A DNA stretch of 64,000 bases, taken from positions 23,298,062 to 23,362,061 of the forward strand of contig OU612074.1 of assembly GCA_914767715.1 (NCBI GenBank). Reading direction: 5' to 3'. Below the pieces are notes generated by a model. That model did not search any database and was not told the DNA's origin. It was given only the letters and a program-made list of their open reading frames with translations. The position numbers and the translations under genes are program-made. This DNA comes from Membranipora membranacea. Its lineage: Eukaryota; Bryozoa; Gymnolaemata; Cheilostomatida; Membraniporidae. Positions 45,501 through 60,500 of the stretch are shown here, piece after piece (positions within the stretch are counted from its first letter, which is position 1; every line of letters starts with the position of its first letter).

Positions 45501-48500
45501 GGTCATTGTAAATTTCATTCTGATTTATGTTAACAACTTAAAAGCTCAGGACCTACATTCTGACAACTGGTTCTAACAAGGAAACTTAGACAAGCTCATC
45601 AAAATATAAATTGGGATAAGATAAGATAAGATTTTAATCAGTTGCTTTAATCAAGGATGGAGCAGAATTAAGTGACTGATTGTGACTCATTAAAAAATTG
45701 AATACCAGTTGGTATAAAACTATCAAGGTATCTGGCTGTTCTAGTTTTGGCACTGATACAATGTCGTCTACCACGAATATAACGATTGCTAAGAATATGA
45801 TTCTGATCATTTAAAAAGTTCTCAGCAGTTACAAAAACATGAGTTGTTTTTTAAGCATTGACCTTTGAAATGTCAAATACTTTATAAGCTCGGTAGGCCC
45901 TTGTCTCAGGAGGGTAGGCCATGTTATCTTGAGGGTATCACCTCACAAAATGACCCTATTGTCCTATACATCATTGTCCCATAACAACATTTTCCCTCTA
46001 CATCATTGCCTTTAGACATAATTGTCCCTATTCTCTATCATTGTGTCATATCATCGGCCCCTAAACACTATTGTCAGCGAACATTCTTATCTTTTTGAGC
46101 TGTTAATATGTAATTTATTTAGCTTTCTTGTCGCCGAGATAAAAGAGCGATGGTTATTTTTTGCGAAGTCAGTTGGTCACATACAAATATTTCCAATCAT
46201 TGACAAAGAGATATAGATTATTGAATTGTGTTATAGTAAAACAATGCCTGGTTTTGAGCCAAATCGAACCATAGCCTTATAAAAAATGAGCCCCAATATT
46301 TTGATTCAATTTCAGTGCTGAATGGCGTAAGTCAGTCAGTGTGTAAAAGTTGTTCTTTGTTTTAAGTTGAACGGTTCAAGAAAACAGTGAAGAGATGAGA
46401 GTAAACACTCATCTATCCAAACTGAATGCCATGATAAGTGTGCTGTTTCCATGCAAGCTAAAAGAAGGGCCTAACCTTTAGGGCTCTCGACATACAAACA
46501 TAGATGCTTGTTTTGTTGACTGAGCTAATTGAATCATTCCATATTTATATTTTCAGGTACTCACCTCGTGATGGCCCAAGACAATCAATTTTCGACTGAC
46601 GGTAAGTTTGTTTATTTAGAACTGTATCTACAATAAGCTAAAACACATTTTTGCTGAGAAGAGTTGAGTGCGGCTGCACCTAAAAGATTTTTAAACCCCA
46701 TGCCCAGGATTGTAGTGTGGATCATTTTAAACACGACGGAATTGGTTTAATCTCTTGGGCAAGAGCATGTAAGAGAGGGAGTATAAATGGGGCCTGTAAT
46801 TGGGGTGGGGTTGTAGTGGGGTCTGAACAATGAGGCATGTTATGTGATTTATAGCAACTTTGACATTGAACAGAACTAGAACTTCATTATTTTGAAAAAA
46901 TATCAGTTGCCATGATAGAGCCAAATTTCCTTTCTCCAATTGATAACCTGATAATGAATTAATGACATCAGGGTGTATGTTCAGACTGAGGATGAAGTGT
47001 CAACGTTTGAGATGTTAGCCAATGGAGCTCCTGTCTTGATACAGAGTTTATTGAATATTGAGTGCCAATCTCGTCACAAGCCCAGGCCTCAATTCTTTGC
47101 TAAGACTTCACTTACATATTTAACTTGGCTATGTAGACATGTAATATTTACATTCAAGGACAGATTTCTTTCTATTCACTCACTAATTGCTAAAGAAATA
47201 TTGCTATATTGGTTATAAGAAACTGTCAAATAGGCAACTTGGCTGCACTTCTTAACCCTGTTTAAATCCGTTTGAAGTGTTGCTTCACAAGTATTGGCTG
47301 AAAACCTCTATGCTAGAGAAAATATCCCAAAATAACCCCTAATTCTTTCAGATTTTGTTGCTAATGCCAATAAAATAATTTAAAAACGGTAGTGGCTAGT
47401 TATATTCTTTACTAATTGAAATCATGGTCTTCTCCCCATAGGTTATTCATATTTTAGATGATTTATATATTATATATATGTATGATAATTATAATATACA
47501 TATTTATATATTATATATATGTATGATAATTATAATATACATATTTATATATTATATATATGTATGATAATTATAATATACATATTTATATATTATATAT
47601 ATGTATGATAATTATAATATACATATTTATATATTATATATATGTATGATAATTATAATATACATATTTATATATTATATATATGTATGATAATTATAAT
47701 ATACATATTTATATATTATATATATGTATGATAATTATAATATACATATTTACATCAATGTTTAATCAAGACTTATGTCTTTTTTTTTCTAGAACAACCA
47801 GACACTACGAGTAGCACTAGCACCACTCCGAGCTCAGCGATCGGTAAGTTTCTTCTCTTTTATCTTATTATCGCCCAAGCGGATTAATTCTGGGCTCCAA
47901 GGGATACCATGCAAGGTGAGCAATTGAGATAAATTAGGTGACTTCAAAAACTGTGATAAAGGTAATTTCACCAATATTCTGTTTGTAAGTTTGTCCTGTA
48001 AGACAGAAAAAAAGAAGTGATTTCTAATCAAACAAGTAACCTTCACTGTAAGTGTACTCTTGCTGTTTCCTGTGACATTGTGTGTTTTGTAGATTGTAAT
48101 GGGGATGAGTATTTCGTCTGTACGTCTGGATATAACATCTGGCCGTCTGGAGATTACGCCAATCTGACATGTGTACCGTTTGAGAATGTGTGCGACAGAG
48201 CGGAACATTGTCTCGATGGCAGTGATGAGGTTAGTAACATTTCCACTTAATGTTTTTCACTATGGTTCCATGCTTCGAATGAGTTGTGCGTCCCCGATTC
48301 GAATGTAGAATGCTTACGATTTCTATGGTGAAAAAAATCTGCTGTGGCCGAACCCGAACCTATGCGAACCAACGTGAATGGAAGTTAACTGAAGTGCAAT
48401 TCCTAGTGCTGGTTAGCCTTGAAATCGATGTCACATCAACATATGGAAACATAATGTTTCTCATCTGAAGACATTAGCAATGACTTTATATAAGCAAAAC

Positions 48501-51500
48501 TGTAGCTCATCCAATCAGATGTGTTTCTGACTGCTACGGGGCATCACTGTGATCTGAAGATATTTATATATCTTTTTATACTCTAGGTCCTGTAAAAACA
48601 GTTTTACAGCTATCCTAAACCTAAGCCTAATAATAAAATACCTAATAATAATACACACCATCATATTAATAATTGTTCTCTTCGCCTTACAGATATGATC
48701 ATTATAGATATTCAACATTTAAATGTTATTTTGATATCCCATTTTTTTCTCCCAGATGTCCTGTAATTACACGACCACTACTATAGAGCCCTCCACCACA
48801 GAACACCCAGGTATGTCATCTCATCAATTAGACATGCGGCATCAACTTAATGTTGAAGATTGTAGCTTCTATTACATCACTGGAATAGAGCAGCAAAAGT
48901 TGTCAAACATAACTTGGTTTTATAAGTACAGCTGTACTGATTTTTTGGAATTTCCTTGATTAATTGATTGCAATTGACACGTTAAATACCTTGAAGAATT
49001 CCATTTCAAATCATCTGTTTAATTTTAAGCAGATCATAAATTTTGACCAGCATTACAATCAATAATATGATCCCATTTGTTTCACATAGTTCATTAGTAT
49101 TTATACATCTATAGTTACGCTGCAAGAGCACTAATTTTAACCTGTATGTATATATGCATTATATTTAAATATTCAGTGCTCTCATACTCTCCCTATACGA
49201 TTATATAACTACATATACATATACTGCATATCTATTTGTAGAGAAATATCAAAATAGTTAAATATAAAAATTACAGATTGCAAGCAAATTCTATACGAAT
49301 AACTAACCCTCGTTTTACTTATATTTGATAGCCTGTTTAGGTGACCATTTCCTGTGTGAGAACGGACTGAGTACTTCTCTGGATCCAGCAGACTTTTATT
49401 ACGCCTCTCCCTGTATCGATTCGTCAGCGGAATGTGACGGATACCAGAACTGTACAGATGGTAGTGATGAATTAGACTGTCCTGATTCTGGTATGTATGA
49501 CGGGCGTACACCATACCATCCCTACCTGCATCCAATATAATGGTATTTTTAGGCTTCTCCTTATCCTCGCAATATCCCGTTTATGATTCTGGGTTACTTC
49601 CTGTTCTATCCCTAACACAAGTTTTGTTCATATATACATCCAACGGGTGTCGTGTTTCAACTGCCCCGATCCCTTCAATCAGGATTGTTCATGTGTGGCA
49701 AAATCTTGATGCTTTCTATAGACTTGTCTGCCAAAAGAACAGACTGCATAGTTATACAGATTGTCATCATAAAATCAACGAAATTATAGTCCCAACATTA
49801 GCAGAACCGTGTGTTTTAATTCTGTCACGGATGACTCTTTCAAATGCTGTCTAGATCAGCAAATCCAAATGGGCTGGAAAATTTGTGTTCATTAAGTTTA
49901 TAGTTTGCATAGCACTACATAGAACGTTAAATCTAACATTTATAGAGACATCAACAACAACTCCCACAACAACAACCACTGCAACTACACCAACACCAAC
50001 AACTGGTGGTATGTTTTGATATAGCTGTAAATAACAAACTAAAGCATATTGTTCTAACCTGGGCTATAGTTAGTATAAAAAATGATACCTCATCATTCTT
50101 CTCGCTGCAGAAAACACCTGGTTCCCATCACTAACACTTTGAACAATTCTTGTAACACAAAAACACATCTAGGCTTGGACATGTAAGATAATCAGAGTGA
50201 AATATAAAAGCACACGGACGGCAAAGTGCCGGCGGCAGAGTTTCTTGCAGAAAATAAATCTATTGTATAAGATGAATGACTTATTTTGTTATATGGAAGT
50301 GTTGTACAACCTTCAACCTAACTTGGACTGAATTATTGAGTGTTGTTATTGCGTCTGATATTTTAACCTCAGCCTTGTGAATGCCGATAGAAAGGAATAA
50401 CATAACTATTTAATTAAGAAATCAGCCATCAGAGATCAGTCACCCTTACAACTATTTAAACTTTTGACGGAAAGTTCAGGTTTACCTCTCAAGGGTACTC
50501 AAACTATATATAAATTTCTGCAGTTTCCTATAGGTTAAAAGAGAGGTCTCCTTGTCGTGAAGGCAAATAACAAGAGATTGTAACAAATACTAAGCAATGT
50601 AAAACATTTACTTTTTCTTCTTTCCATCTCAGCCAGCCAACTGTATAGACACAAACACCAAACCTTTCACAACATATAACTAAACCAATACTCTATGGTG
50701 ATTTTTGTGTTGTAGTGAGCCAATCTAGCACAACTCCAATACAGACTACAGCTTTTATATTCTGGACGACGCCCTCACTGGATAACATACTTGAGGATCT
50801 CGGGCTGGATTTAGATCTTGTAAGGTCTAAGAAACAAATTGTGTCCACATGGATGGAAATCATCAGGCTGGCCCTTGACTAAAACCTGACTACATAATTC
50901 ATCGTGTAATTTACCGTCCAGATCTCATGCCTTCCAATGTGAGGAATTATGCTTTTTCCTTCAGCAAATAGCCGTTCTGCCTACCCCAACCCCTCCTCTA
51001 GCTGTCCGATCAGGCGCTGGCAACAATGTATGTTATGCAAGAAATATCAATCAATCTGTATACCTTGATTTTTTTCATCAGGGAGGAGGCGGGAACAGCT
51101 CAGAGGAGGCGGAGCCTATAGGACTAAAAGTTCTGACTATCGCTATGGACTCAGCTTTAGAGGGGAATGCTACAGTACCAGCTAGTACTCTGTTTGGGTT
51201 TGCTACAGCTTTATCACAGGCCACATCTGGTCCTGCTACTGAGGAGACAAGCCTGGTAAGCATTGATTATAAGTGGTCTGATAAGTTACTTATTTGTTTC
51301 GAGTTCTACAAGCGGGCAGCTACTAGTTTATCATTTTTCTTCAGTGCGCAGCCGTCGAGGGTTCCAAGTGTGAAGCCCTTTATGCATCTGGCCACTGGTG
51401 TGTTCATACAGATCTTACTTTCATATTATGAGCTACTTTGGGCTGGAGTTGGCAGTGTAATTATCTCTCATTATTCAGTTTTCCTGTTTTTTGTAGTTGT

Positions 51501-54500
51501 GCCAATCATGTGTCGATTCTCTTCTTTCTCTAGGATGAAGCTCTGGACACTTGCGGGAAGATATTTGACGCAGCTGGAGGCGCCTCTACAGACGATCTTG
51601 CTAACATAGCTAAAGGAGTAGTGAGTGTCATTGGGAATGTGTTGGACGCTGCTTTAGCCACACCAGTGCCCAGCAGCTCCAACGACGGCTCTAATAGCAA
51701 TTCATCCACTCCTGAGGTAGGGATTTAGTCATGTCCAGTACAGAAATATAAGCTACCGAAAAATAAGCTGAAGTAATTATCAGCTTTTGTTTGAATCACG
51801 ACTTCAGAATTGTAAAACTTGAAAATATCTTAGTCAATCTAGTTCTTCTGAAATGTGCTTATAAAATTCTCTCTCAACACTAATAGTAATTTTTGTTGCA
51901 GCCAATAAGAGTAAGTTTTGGCTTGTGGTTGATTGTATTTAAAAATCACCATCTACATACATTTCACGAAAGAGAATAAAAATTCAATCGTGCTTCTGCT
52001 AGCCTTTTTTTAATTGCTGCTTTCACTTGCATCTTGTTTGTTGCCTCCTCAAGGAAAGAACTCCACACTCTCATTTTGTTGGAAGCAATTTATAGCTTAC
52101 ATAATTTCATAATAATACACCTGCCTCTTCACTGATATCAGTGTTGCGCCTTTTTGCTGCCTCAATTTTGGCCACCAACCATAACTATTATTTTGGGTAT
52201 TCTTCGCTGATTGAAAACACTAATTTGTCAAATAAACATATTGTTTGTTCTTAACGGTGCCTATCGCATTGCTTTGATGCTGTACTGGTAAGTGCACCAG
52301 ACAAACTTTCATTTTACTGGTGTTCTCCCATTTTTTATTGTTTCAGGAATCATCAGAGGATTTAGTGAGTAATACACTCAATGTGCTGGACAAAGTAGCC
52401 ACAGCGATAACTAACACAATGAGTCCCAGTGACCCTCCTATAGCTATATCCACTGCTTCACTTGGCATGTCTATCGCTGTCGTCGATCAAGCTGGTGCGA
52501 AGATGAATGCTGGATTCGCTAAAATTGAGCTAGAGGGTACACCTACCTCAGCGCTACCACTGCAGGTTTGTTCTCAGCTACACAAAACTTTGGTCCTGCA
52601 ACTGAAACATTGAGTGTCATTTTTTAAAGTAAAGGTGACATGGAATAAGTGCAAAGATAGTTTTGAGATATAAATAACAAGAGTTTGTATGATCCCTTCT
52701 TATACCTTTCTTTGTGCTATTTACGGATCATTTTATCTCACATGACCAGTTTAACCACCTAACTATTATGGAGGAATTTCTAGTATAGCCAGATCAGAGA
52801 ATGTTGGGGTTTAAGTTTGTATAAACTTTCTATTTTCAAGGTGCTATCCTATGCAGAGGACCCATTTGCAAGTTTCGCGACAAATAGTGATAACTTTACG
52901 AGTGGAGCATCACCAGTAGGTATACGGGTGGTGGGCAGTGATAACCAAACTTTGGAGTATAAAGCAGAATCACAGGCTAACTTCTCATTGCCGGTGACGA
53001 CCTATGAGGTCGGGGAGGCAAGCATCAGCGCAAATTTTGAGATCACTGACAAGGAATCCTATCTCAAAGTAAGTTCAATACATTTCTGATAAGAAATAAA
53101 CAACAATGAACTTTGCTAAGAAATAAAATGAATTACAATGTCGATAACTTGGTTGATAACACCAGCATCTCTTATTGGAAATTAAATCCTGGACAGAATT
53201 TGCCTCCTTCAAACGCCCGCTAGATTGGACTTGAGTTTAGAACTACTGATACGACGCTTCCAACAAATCTTATTCATTCCTGAGCGGTTAGTAGTCCAAT
53301 GTTATATTAAGAGAGTACAAATTACTCCTGTACCAAGCCCCTCAATAATCGATATGAGAACCTAAAGTTTTTATACGTTGGAAAATTATGCCAGCAAGTA
53401 ATTGTAAGTAAAAAAACTTCTATATCATCTAATCAGGCCAAAACCAATGGCAACTGATGCTATCCTTCTTCTAATTGTGATTGTACATCAAACCAAGTGA
53501 ATGCAGATAATCAGTGTATACAAATTACCAAATGACTGACTTAAGATTTGATAAGCTCCAACTATATTTATTGTATAATAATTAGTTTATTTATATACCA
53601 CCAAAATGGGTACCTCGAAGAGGATTCACACTAATCACTACTTGCCCGGTCATCAAGTCCATACCCTCCATAGCCAGTCCTGGCTAATTAGAACATACAT
53701 TGCGTAAAGCGCAGGTACCCATTGGTACACCCTACCGAACTCGGTTTCTCAGGTAACATCAATGGCCATGTGTGGGAATTTAAACCCGGTAGTCAGATGT
53801 ATTTTCCAACCCGCTCACCACTAGGCTTACCTGATAAATTTTGTTATAGGTATTTCTTACATTACCGTCCTCAGTGACATCACACACTTTGTGGGGAGCT
53901 CTGGGCGAGGAGCCTACAGATAACAATCATACTCTTAGAGTAGATATAGTGGATAGCCTGAACATCACGAGAAATGATCTCAACATTACTCTGGACTACA
54001 CGCAAGCACCATGTAAGTGTGTCAGTTGTGGTAATAAGGTCAAGGTTAAATCTACGCCTGAGGAGGGATTCACTCTACTTGCAGGTCGACTCTGAGATAC
54101 AAGTTTCTCTGCACCGTAGCTACACTGCCTCAAAGCAGCCCAATTAACCCTTTTTTATTTCCCTATACAAGCTTACATATTCCTGGTGCAGGTGGGCGAC
54201 TTGTAAGTTTGAGAATTCAATCATATATTTACTAGTTTAGTCGCTACGGACAAAGATAGGCAACCTGAGCAGACTGGTCGCACATACGCTATAAGTAGGT
54301 CTCATGGAAAGCTAGCAGCAATAAAAAAAACCCAGTCTCATTATCAATGAGAAAGAGCGTGACCCTCTCAGTTGTTTGTTTACAAAGTATTATACACCAG
54401 AATACACTCCCAAGGTGTAAAATAAATGCATCATGGGATAGGTTATATTGTTGATTCTACTATAACATATGTGTATTACTTTATGCTAACATATCATGTT

Positions 54501-57500
54501 TCAGCATCGCTCTCTGATGGTAAGAAAGAAGTCTGTTTGTTTGTTTTTTCATGTTGCTGTCGAAAAACGTCACGTTATCTGTATTTGTCTTTGTGTATAG
54601 AGTCGTTTCTTTAAAATCCTTGTTGGGCGGTGGTTGGTAATAAAATACGACTATAAGTAGCTCTCAAATTATATTTTGGGCAAAGTCATTCTCTCAATAA
54701 GATGCAGTGGACAGATGTTAGTTCTGTTAACTAAGTTTAACCAATTGTTTGCCCCTTTCCGTCCAGAGAACACAAAGATTTGAATAGCACTGTAGCCTAC
54801 TTTAGAATGAGGATTTCTTTTTCCCGATATTTAACAATGACCATATGTCAAATTTCTGTTCCTTAGTCATTCTATTCTATAATCTAACTGTTTCTATCGA
54901 CAGAACCTTTCAACCAAAGAGGAGCTTTTTTTGTTTGGGTTTGGATATGTACATTTGCTGATCAGAGGATGAACTTATTAGAATCATTGTTAACAAACCT
55001 GAGTAAAACAAACGAACACATCGTTTTGACAGACATCTATCAATGTGAAATAGCAAATAAAAATTTGTTTTTCAGATTCAATGTACCTTTTCCTCAACGT
55101 AAGGAAGCTCAACTTCACCGGATACTTTTATCTCAAATACTCCGCTAATGGCATCGCTGACGCTATTACAACACCTACTCCGTCCAGACGTAAGAGATCG
55201 GCTGGTACGACATTCAGTACGAGCGGAGTCGTCTACACACCGAGGGTGTGGAACGAGACAAGTAAAGCCTGGGAGACAAGTGAAGATGTCGAGGTAAAAG
55301 TAACATAGATCAAAAACGTGCTCAAAATTCACCCAGAATGCAATTTTCTTGCCTTTGAATGCCTTCTTTGGGATGCTGTAGTCATATACTTAAACTAATC
55401 GCTTTTCCTATTTGACTTGAGGAATACTCTAACTAAGGTGACCAAACCCTCATCTTGATAGTAATCTGTCCGTCCGATATGTTGTGGGGTTAGTATTTCT
55501 GTAAAGAATTATGTCCACATGGCAAGAAAGAAGACAATTACTTATGACTTCAATATTATCGTGATTAATAAAAGCTGTCATATTTGTTCCATTTACAGGT
55601 TGATCCTGAGTCAACAGGAGAAAAAGTAGTATTTAAGTCTAACTTTATGGGATCTATGACGTCTGGTTTGATCATCCCTCCTAATAAGATAGATTTTGAT
55701 ACCGTGTTTGATGATCTCGGTGCGAAGACAGCGGAGAACCCGTATGTTCTGATAGTCGTCTGCCTCATCGCGGCTCTCTATTTTATACTTCTCATTCCAA
55801 TCGTCAGATTCGATCGCAGAGATTACAAAATGGTGAGTTCATCTTTGCATTTGATATCTCTTCATACTAAGAATCATTTAAAGTTTTTGGAAGATGATTT
55901 TGTGCTTCATGAAATTCTGATAGGCCTTAGTAAGATGTCTAGAAAAGTCCTATGGCCAGACAGAGACACTTATTGTAGCAATAACAAATAACAAAAAAAG
56001 TACTGTGATATAACCCAGTCTGGTCTTGATTGCTCTAGCCAGGAACTGTCACATTTCATTGTTTAACCATCGCAGAGCAAAGATAGATAAACACCGCCCA
56101 TCCAAGTGAAGAACCACCAAGTGACAAAACACCTGTTTTGAATTGTAAATGTGATTTTTCATCTAATGCAGCTCAAACTTCAAACTTCAACTTCAAACTT
56201 AGAAATTGATATGAATTTCAGTGGGAGTTTTTACCGATACTACACAACGAGCCTCAAGACAGATACATATATCAGATCTCCGTCTCAGTAAATAAAAAGT
56301 CAAGTAAAGAGTTTAATACACAAGTGTTCTGTGTTCTCTATGGTATGAGGGGAAAGACAACACCCAAAACTCTGGATGATGGTAAACGACAGGTAATAAT
56401 AATTAGAATATGGAGAAATCTGTACATTTTAGGCTAACTTCAGCCTTGTTAAATAGATTAAACTTTCCAAAGCACTCAAGATAATATAACTAGTTGCCAC
56501 AAGAACAAATGGAATAGCTATAAGCTTAGCCAGCATCGCTCGCGTATCCGTGACCAGCAACCATAAACTAACGGCTTATCAATCGTGTTTTGAGGCACAC
56601 AGGAGGAGTCCTATCTAAACCTACCTATCTTCCTGATACATCAGAAATTTATTCATTCAATATTATGACAAGCATATATCGAAATCATCTGCTGTTTCTA
56701 GAACTTTCTACCAGGGAGGCCGACTAACCTCACGGTCACCTGTCAGGAGGATATAGGAGCTATAACACATGTTCATATCTGGACTAAGGCTCGGGATGAG
56801 AGAGATAGTCTATATGTAGACTGGATCACAGTGGCCGACCCTGAACTCAAAAAATCGTAAGTACTGCTTAGTGTCATCGTGTGATCTTAAGTTCTACTGG
56901 CTGCCACAGTGAATTGTATTAATTGATACTAAGGGATTTATGTACTTAAGCTGCCTATTACCTAATTCTATCTGAGAAATGGATTTTTAAGGCACACCAT
57001 AAAGAGTACATATTTTTATAAAGCTGTTGACGATACTGTTAATCCATGTTAGTACTGATAATATTTTACTACCAAACATTATAAATATGTATCATCTATA
57101 TTTTTATTTTTCTGGTGCCTCGAATAAATATCCGTGTGTTCTATAAATAATTGGTACAGTTATAATGCTGTGTAATTATATGCTATCCTTTGCATAGCAA
57201 TATTTTCTAACATTCTATACTAACAGATACACATTTATATGTAATGACTGGATATCTCCCGTACACACAGAAGGTTACGGCCATGAGATCTACAGTACAG
57301 GAGTACAGGACGGCAGTGACTTTGTGTCTCTATTCAAATCTAACACTAAAAACAAAGTGTTTGATGACCACTTATGGCTCTCGGTGGTTAGGAGACCCAA
57401 TAAGAGTAACTTCTCTCGAGTACAGAGATGGTCTCTGTGTATAGCTACACTCTACCTGACGATGGTGGTGAACGCCATGTTCTTCCCGACCTCACCCGAA

Positions 57501-60500
57501 GAGGATGATGAGACGAGCGCGACGACTCTGAAGATCGGACCCATAGACCTGAGCTGGAGAACGATATATGTGTCATTTATGGGTAAAATACTGAACTAAA
57601 TAAGTTATTGTCTCCCTTGGATGTATGACACCAAACTTTTCTTTGGAAAGAGATAAACAATCAGTTTCTCATACATTAACTATCATCACATGAATATAAA
57701 AAAATTTGAAGTGGATAAAAGCAAAGTGAGCTCAAGAGTGAGCAGCTATACATATAAGATCAACTATTAATGATAATTTACTTACATGCCGTTTGATACG
57801 ATGGCTAGCAATAAGCTTATCTTTGGTTTTCAAACATCACACACCAGACACATGGGTGCCTTGGATGTGTGTTGTGTTAAGTTTCAATGATAATTTACTG
57901 CTAGGTTAAATAAGCAAAGAAGGAAAATTTCTAGCATCATCTGTGTGAATGTTAATCATTGCTTTCCGTTATTGCAGGTGCAGTCATCGTACTTCCGCCG
58001 ACAATGCTCATCACATTCTTTTTCCAAAGAAGCAGACCTTTAGTACCTCCAAGCAAAAAGAGGAAGGTGGAGCAGGAAAGAGAAGCCAGGAGTCCAGTAA
58101 ACACAGACCAAGGTATCATAATGTCATATACAACATATTTCCAACTGCAGAAACAGACATAATTATTTCTCTCTCTATTCATTTTGACCTCCTTTGGTTT
58201 TCCTTAAACTAAATTGTTTCTTTCATCTTCTTGATTGTTACTGTGGACAAATATTTCAAAACATTTCATCAATCATCAGTTTTTTCATAGGAAGCAACTA
58301 GCTACCAGGTTACCTTGCAATGCATTGTGGGTTGGAATTTTGTTTACAAGGTTTATCCGCCCTCTAATCTTGCTTTGATTTTACACCATTCAATTTAGTT
58401 TGAGACATGTTTCTCTTTAATATTCTATGATGTTATATATTTGAGAAATGTTTACATAATATAATCAAATTATCATTTTCATACACCTCTCAGTTGAAGA
58501 CAAAGAGATAAAGCGTGTTGCTACTCCTTCAGTTAAAAATCTCAAACTCTTTGATGTATCTACACCACGTCTGGGTAACTCTCCACCACCGCCACCTTAC
58601 GAGGAGCAACTCTCCGATCAGGGTAAGATCGGCAGAACTCAGTTCACAAGTACCTGCTGCCAACCAGAGTTAGAGGAAATTACATTGTTCAGAATATTTT
58701 TTTTTAAGTTAGACTGGTAGACTGTTCAGGCTGTCTTAGTCAAGTGGCAAAGGAGTTTCCTCCGTTCAGCCCAACTTAAACAGCCTGTCTGGGCTAACTC
58801 TTTCTCCCAATTGGGCAAACTCAAAAACTTATCTGTTGATGCTAAATCATCATCCTGTTATGTTGCATATTTTTTTCAATTTAAGCTGACTTACCACCTA
58901 ACTTTGAGAGTGGGAACTTTGACATGTACAATTTAAACAATGCATAACAAACCTTGTCAAGACCATTTTTCACATTCGCACAGTCGATTTTTGATCTCAA
59001 ATGAAAATCTGAAACTGCGTGAGATGTTATCATTAAATTACTTTGTATTTGTTGCTATATTCTCTAATGTTGCTTATCCGCCACTTTTTAGAATTACGAG
59101 ATCTGCAGAAGAAGAACAATGCCTCCTTCACCTTCCCGTGGTACGGGGTGGTGTTTGGTTACATTCTCTGTGGAATTTGTATAGCTAATGGTGTATGGTG
59201 GCCTTATCTATATAGTATACAATGGGGTAAAGACCTCTCACTGGAGTGGCTGGCAACACTCGTCTTCAGTATATTTCAGTCAATCATCGTCCTGCAGCCC
59301 ATCAAGGTAAATTTTAGTACCAATAGGCCAAGATAAAGGATGCATTAACTCCCAGATCCCTTACAGCACGAGACCGATTTGCGCATGTGCACCCATCAAG
59401 TGTGGTTGGTTATCTTTTGCACGTAGCGCTTCAAATGTGCTTGAGTTCTCAAGCTGAAAAGTCACCCCAGCCGAACTGGGAAAAAGTTTGCTTTCATGGG
59501 CAAAATGTAAATAGGTTAATTGGACCAGTTTGTGGCTCTGTTGTTACGGTGCAGAGGGACTCGTATCACAGAGTCAATCTGTATTAGTTTAGTATAAGAC
59601 ACACATTCCTGTCTCTTATCAATAACCCAACAGTATACTACTCACTAATTAAATAGATCAGCACATTAGTTTTATCTTTTGCTCAGGTGATTATAATAGT
59701 AGTCATCATGTCTTTCCTGCTCCAAAACACTCTGGGAGAACCGGACGAACTCTCCATGATTAACACTGTATCAGATCTCCACGGATCTGTCAAACCTGTC
59801 GAGTCTATAGAGCCTCCAATAATGCCTCAGAAGATAGTCAGACCAGATCCTATTGTCATACAGGTCGAAGCTCAGCTGTATAAGAAGCTGTTTGATAAAC
59901 TCAAAGGAACACTGGCCCATATTTTATATCTAAGTAAGTAAGATAACATCTCTCTTCTCAGAAAACCTTTTATATATTCAAAAGTGTTAATAGAGAATTG
60001 CATCTCTGGCATGCTCTCTTAGATATGGGGTAGCAGCAGCATTGCAAAAATATTTTGATGAATATTTATTATCTATCAGCTCTCGACCAGTGCACTGTTG
60101 CTATCGTATTTTTAAGAAGCGATTTTGTCTTGAAATTGAGGTAATGAGTCAGTACTGGGGGTAGTTGAATCCTCTAATGAGGGCTGTAGACTATTTAGAT
60201 AGTGTGTAAGTTCCTTCTATTTTTATGTTTCAGTATTGCTGATTCTTGTGGTGAGTCATAACACAAGTACGAGTTTCTTTCTACAAAACAAAACAATTAA
60301 AGACACTCTGGAGCTGAACGAAATCGGGGTAAGAACATCATTCAATTGTTTATTTCTATTAATACATTATCAAACTTAGGTGACTTGATTAAGACTACTC
60401 AAAGACCAAAGCATGTTATAGTCAGGCAGTTTTCTATAAGGGGAGGTTGCTCTCAAACTCTGCAAACTACAACTTTATCATAAGAAACTGCCTGACAATA

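Larger units (their letters stand above)
42548..46556. other. Gene B intron 1 (4 kb)
   Basis: Contains the U2-headed element and the dead LINE fragment. The remainder (43946-46556) is AT-rich with no recognisable exon. In particular there is no Ser/Thr-rich frame comparable to the gene A mucin exon. At 45930-46080 there are irregular ATTGTCC/CATTGTCC repeats of no known kind. Confidence 0.6.

Noticed and set aside
58060-58080. Nuclear localisation signal KKRKV in gene B
   Set aside because: It directly follows TM3 and is best explained as a positive-inside membrane anchor; gene A has a different basic run there.
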